This document shows, piece by piece, positions 13,577 through 15,546 of a stretch of 15,546 nucleotides of DNA. The position numbers and the translations under genes are program-made. Below the pieces are notes generated by a model, which was given only the letters and a program-made list of their open reading frames with translations, ran no database searches and was not told the origin of the DNA. Numbering within the stretch: position 1 is the stretch's first letter; every line of letters starts with the position of its first letter. Origin of the DNA: Mollicutes bacterium. Its GTDB lineage: Bacteria; Bacillota_I; Bacilli_A; Izemoplasmatales; Izemoplasmataceae. The DNA lies in contig PWKX01000092.1 in NCBI GenBank assembly GCA_003559585.1, positions 1-15,546 of the forward strand, in the 5' to 3' direction.

Positions 13577-15546
13577 ATGATTGCATTACATGATATTCAC
13601 AAAATATATTCACAAGGAAATGTAGGGTTTCACGCCTTAAGAGGTGTGTCAGTTCAGTTTAAAAAAGGTGAAAGTGTTGCGGTTTTTGGTAAGAGTGGCT
13701 GTGGTAAAACAACCCTTCTTAACATCATCGCTGGCTTAGACCAACCCTCAAGTGGCGATATGGTTATTGAAGATAAATTGACCACAAAGTTCACTGAAAG
13801 TGAATGGGATTATTTCCGTAACCACAACATTGGTTTTATTTTCCAACAATTTAACTTAATCGAACATCTACCTGTCATTGAAAACATCGCGATTGCGGCT
13901 AAGATCGGTGGCCACAACCACAAACAAGCCTATCAAATGGCTTTAGATATGTTAGACAAGGTTGGCCTTAAAAGCCATGCACATAAAAAGCCACGTGAGT
14001 TATCAGGTGGCGAAAGACAACGTGTTGGCATTGCTAGAGCCTTAATCAACGACCCTGACATCATCTTAGCTGATGAACCAACCGGAGCCCTAGATCAAGC
14101 CACAGGCAAGCAGATCATGGAGCTCATTAAAGAAATAGCCAAAGATAAACTTTTTATCATGGTCACCCATGATATGACGATGGCTAAAACTTATGCGAAT
14201 CGCTTAATTGAATTAGAGGATGGCAAAATTATCCACGATTCAAACCCCGTCAACGAAAAAGTCACCATTCGGTTGAAAAGAAAAATCAAAGATAAATCAT
14301 TATCTTTTGTTGAAGGGATTCGTTTGTCGCTTCACAATATCCGTGTCAGAAAATGGCGAACAGCCTTGGTATCATTCGGTTTAGCCATCGGTATTGTTGG
14401 GTTGTTATTAATTAGTTCATTATTTAACACTGTGCGCGCCACGATTGAAGGGGAAGGGGAAAGTTTGCGAGATAACCCTGAAATTTCCATATATCGCGCT
14501 TTATCCAGTAATACCGATCCGCAAAGTTTCATTGATGACATTAGCACACAGTACACGTATTTTGCTGATATCAGTTATGTGCCCAACCACGCATTACATA
14601 TTCTCGCCAATGAAACCTCTGATTTAGAATATCGCACACCCATTACCTTAAACCGCTATATTGGTACACCATCGCATTCAGAAGTGACGCAACATTATGA
14701 TAATTTCATTGGTGATGGTCGTCTACCGGAAAATGAAAATGAATTTGTCTTACCTTTAAGTCGTGTTGAAGCCATGTTTAGTTCTGATATTAACATTAGT
14801 AAAGATGAGCTTTGGTCAAGAACCAAGGGGAATCATTATACCATCAGCACACAATATTATTATACCCCAGTTCACCTTACAGAAGAGATTGATAACTGTT
14901 TAGTGGTTGAAGGATGGGATGAAAATCCTGACACTTTGCCTAATGCATTTTACGACCGTTTTGGTGACTTTGAAACCCATATGGAAAACTTGCAAGATTT
15001 GAACGGCGGACAAGTCTTAACGACGCAAATCCAACAAGAAACAGTTCGTGTGTTTTGTGATGACTATGAAGCCCTCACATGGCACATTGATGAATCTAAT
15101 CCCCGTGATGAGATGTCCTTAACACTGGTTGGCATCTTTGATGATAGCCGTATCAATAACGCCTTATTTCATCCTGAATTTTTACTGTCACTAACGGCTC
15201 AACCTATTTGGTTATCTGATGAACCATCACACCAACGTGAAAACGAGGAAAAAGTGGTCGCTTATATGCTCTCAGAGCATATCGATCAAAAAGCATCAAT
15301 CATCCGTTCTATTGAAGCCGATGGTTACCGTGTTCATGAAACCACCAATATCAGTTTTAACTTTTTATCTGGTTTATCCATGCTATTTAGTTATATCATT
15401 CAATTTATCTTCTCAAGTATCGTCGGGATTGCTGTCATAACAGCGGGATTGATGTTGCTAATGGTCCTTTATATTAGTATAATAGAACGAACAAGAGAAA
15501 TTGGTTTAATTCGAGCACTTGGTGGCACGAGAAAAGATGTCCGGAC
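13577..15546 (+). CDS. MacB/FtsX-type ABC transporter, fused ATPase-permease (second of pair), 3' end missing
   Basis: The frame stays open for 656 codons to the window edge, with no stop. The ATPase has Walker A GKSGCGKT (residues 38-45), Q-loop at Q90, signature LSGGERQR (142-149), Walker B ending ADEP (165-168) and H198. A first helix lies at about 264-282. A large outer domain of about 325 residues follows, longer than in the upstream paralogue and unlike it in sequence. A second helix (about 612-636) leads into ERTREIGLIRALGGTRKDVR, the FtsX-type coupling block, and then the window ends; two more helices are expected. The start has AAAGGAGTGA upstream, overlapping the preceding stop. Because the two genes abut and share layout but not outer domains, a heterodimer is the likely assembly. 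The substrate is unknown. Confidence 0.9.
   Translation, partial: MIALHDIHKIYSQGNVGFHALRGVSVQFKKGESVAVFGKSGCGKTTLLNIIAGLDQPSSGDMVIEDKLTTKFTESEWDYFRNHNIGFIFQQFNLIEHLPVIENIAIAAKIGGHNHKQAYQMALDMLDKVGLKSHAHKKPRELSGGERQRVGIARALINDPDIILADEPTGALDQATGKQIMELIKEIAKDKLFIMVTHDMTMAKTYANRLIELEDGKIIHDSNPVNEKVTIRLKRKIKDKSLSFVEGIRLSLHNIRVRKWRTALVSFGLAIGIVGLLLISSLFNTVRATIEGEGESLRDNPEISIYRALSSNTDPQSFIDDISTQYTYFADISYVPNHALHILANETSDLEYRTPITLNRYIGTPSHSEVTQHYDNFIGDGRLPENENEFVLPLSRVEAMFSSDINISKDELWSRTKGNHYTISTQYYYTPVHLTEEIDNCLVVEGWDENPDTLPNAFYDRFGDFETHMENLQDLNGGQVLTTQIQQETVRVFCDDYEALTWHIDESNPRDEMSLTLVGIFDDSRINNALFHPEFLLSLTAQPIWLSDEPSHQRENEEKVVAYMLSEHIDQKASIIRSIEADGYRVHETTNISFNFLSGLSMLFSYIIQFIFSSIVGIAVITAGLMLLMVLYISIIERTREIGLIRALGGTRKDVR

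Overview
The window looks like a chromosomal segment of a low-GC Gram-positive-type bacterium (Bacillota, or the Acholeplasma-like Mollicutes). The evidence is AT-rich DNA, strong AGGAGG-type ribosome sites, sigma-A-like promoters, a tRNA-Asn T-box leader and the Bacillota gene order dnaX-ybaB-recR. TGA is used as a stop by at least five genes (dnaX, the ttcA-like gene, the 129-aa gene, nfeD and the first MacB-like ABC gene), so the TGA=Trp code of Mycoplasma and Spiroplasma does not apply. Placement below this level is inference.

Layout. (1) 1-1425, minus: start of a carbohydrate ABC importer operon. The ATPase comes first, then a MalF/UgpA-type permease cut by the window edge. The promoter carries a near-perfect CcpA cre site and a second palindrome at the expected transcription start. 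(2) 1493-5211, minus: a DNA replication/repair operon. A two-TM protein of unknown function leads, followed by dnaX, ybaB/ebfC, recR and a small two-TM protein in the slot where bofA lies in Bacillus. (3) 5280-6629, plus: mnmE, divergent from the dnaX operon. Both transcripts appear to begin with the same CGGGTGATAA sequence, which is also the ribosome site. (4) 6631-7434, minus: a TtcA-like tRNA thiolation enzyme, tail to tail with mnmE with one base between stops. (5) 7575-9898, plus: a tight membrane operon of an unknown 129-aa protein (GTG start), short NfeD, an RDD membrane protein and an SPFH/stomatin protein, closed by a strong terminator that also serves asnS. (6) 9937-11597, minus: asnS with a complete T-box leader (AAC specifier) and a sigma-A promoter. 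(7) 11617-15546, plus: two consecutive MacB/FtsX-type ABC proteins, each an ATPase fused to a permease; the second runs off the window.

How the genes fit together. DnaX, YbaB and RecR link replication and recombinational repair. MnmE, the TtcA-like protein and AsnRS are all tRNA-directed. SPFH and NfeD proteins are known partners in membrane microdomains, so the RDD protein and the 129-aa protein are candidate accessory components. The two fused ABC proteins probably form one heteromeric type VII (mechanotransmission) transporter. No CRISPR array, insertion sequence, prophage gene, rRNA or tRNA gene was seen. Most of the window is core genome; the most novel material is the 129-aa protein of the NfeD/SPFH operon, the unusual control regions and the His-rich outer domain of the first ABC protein.
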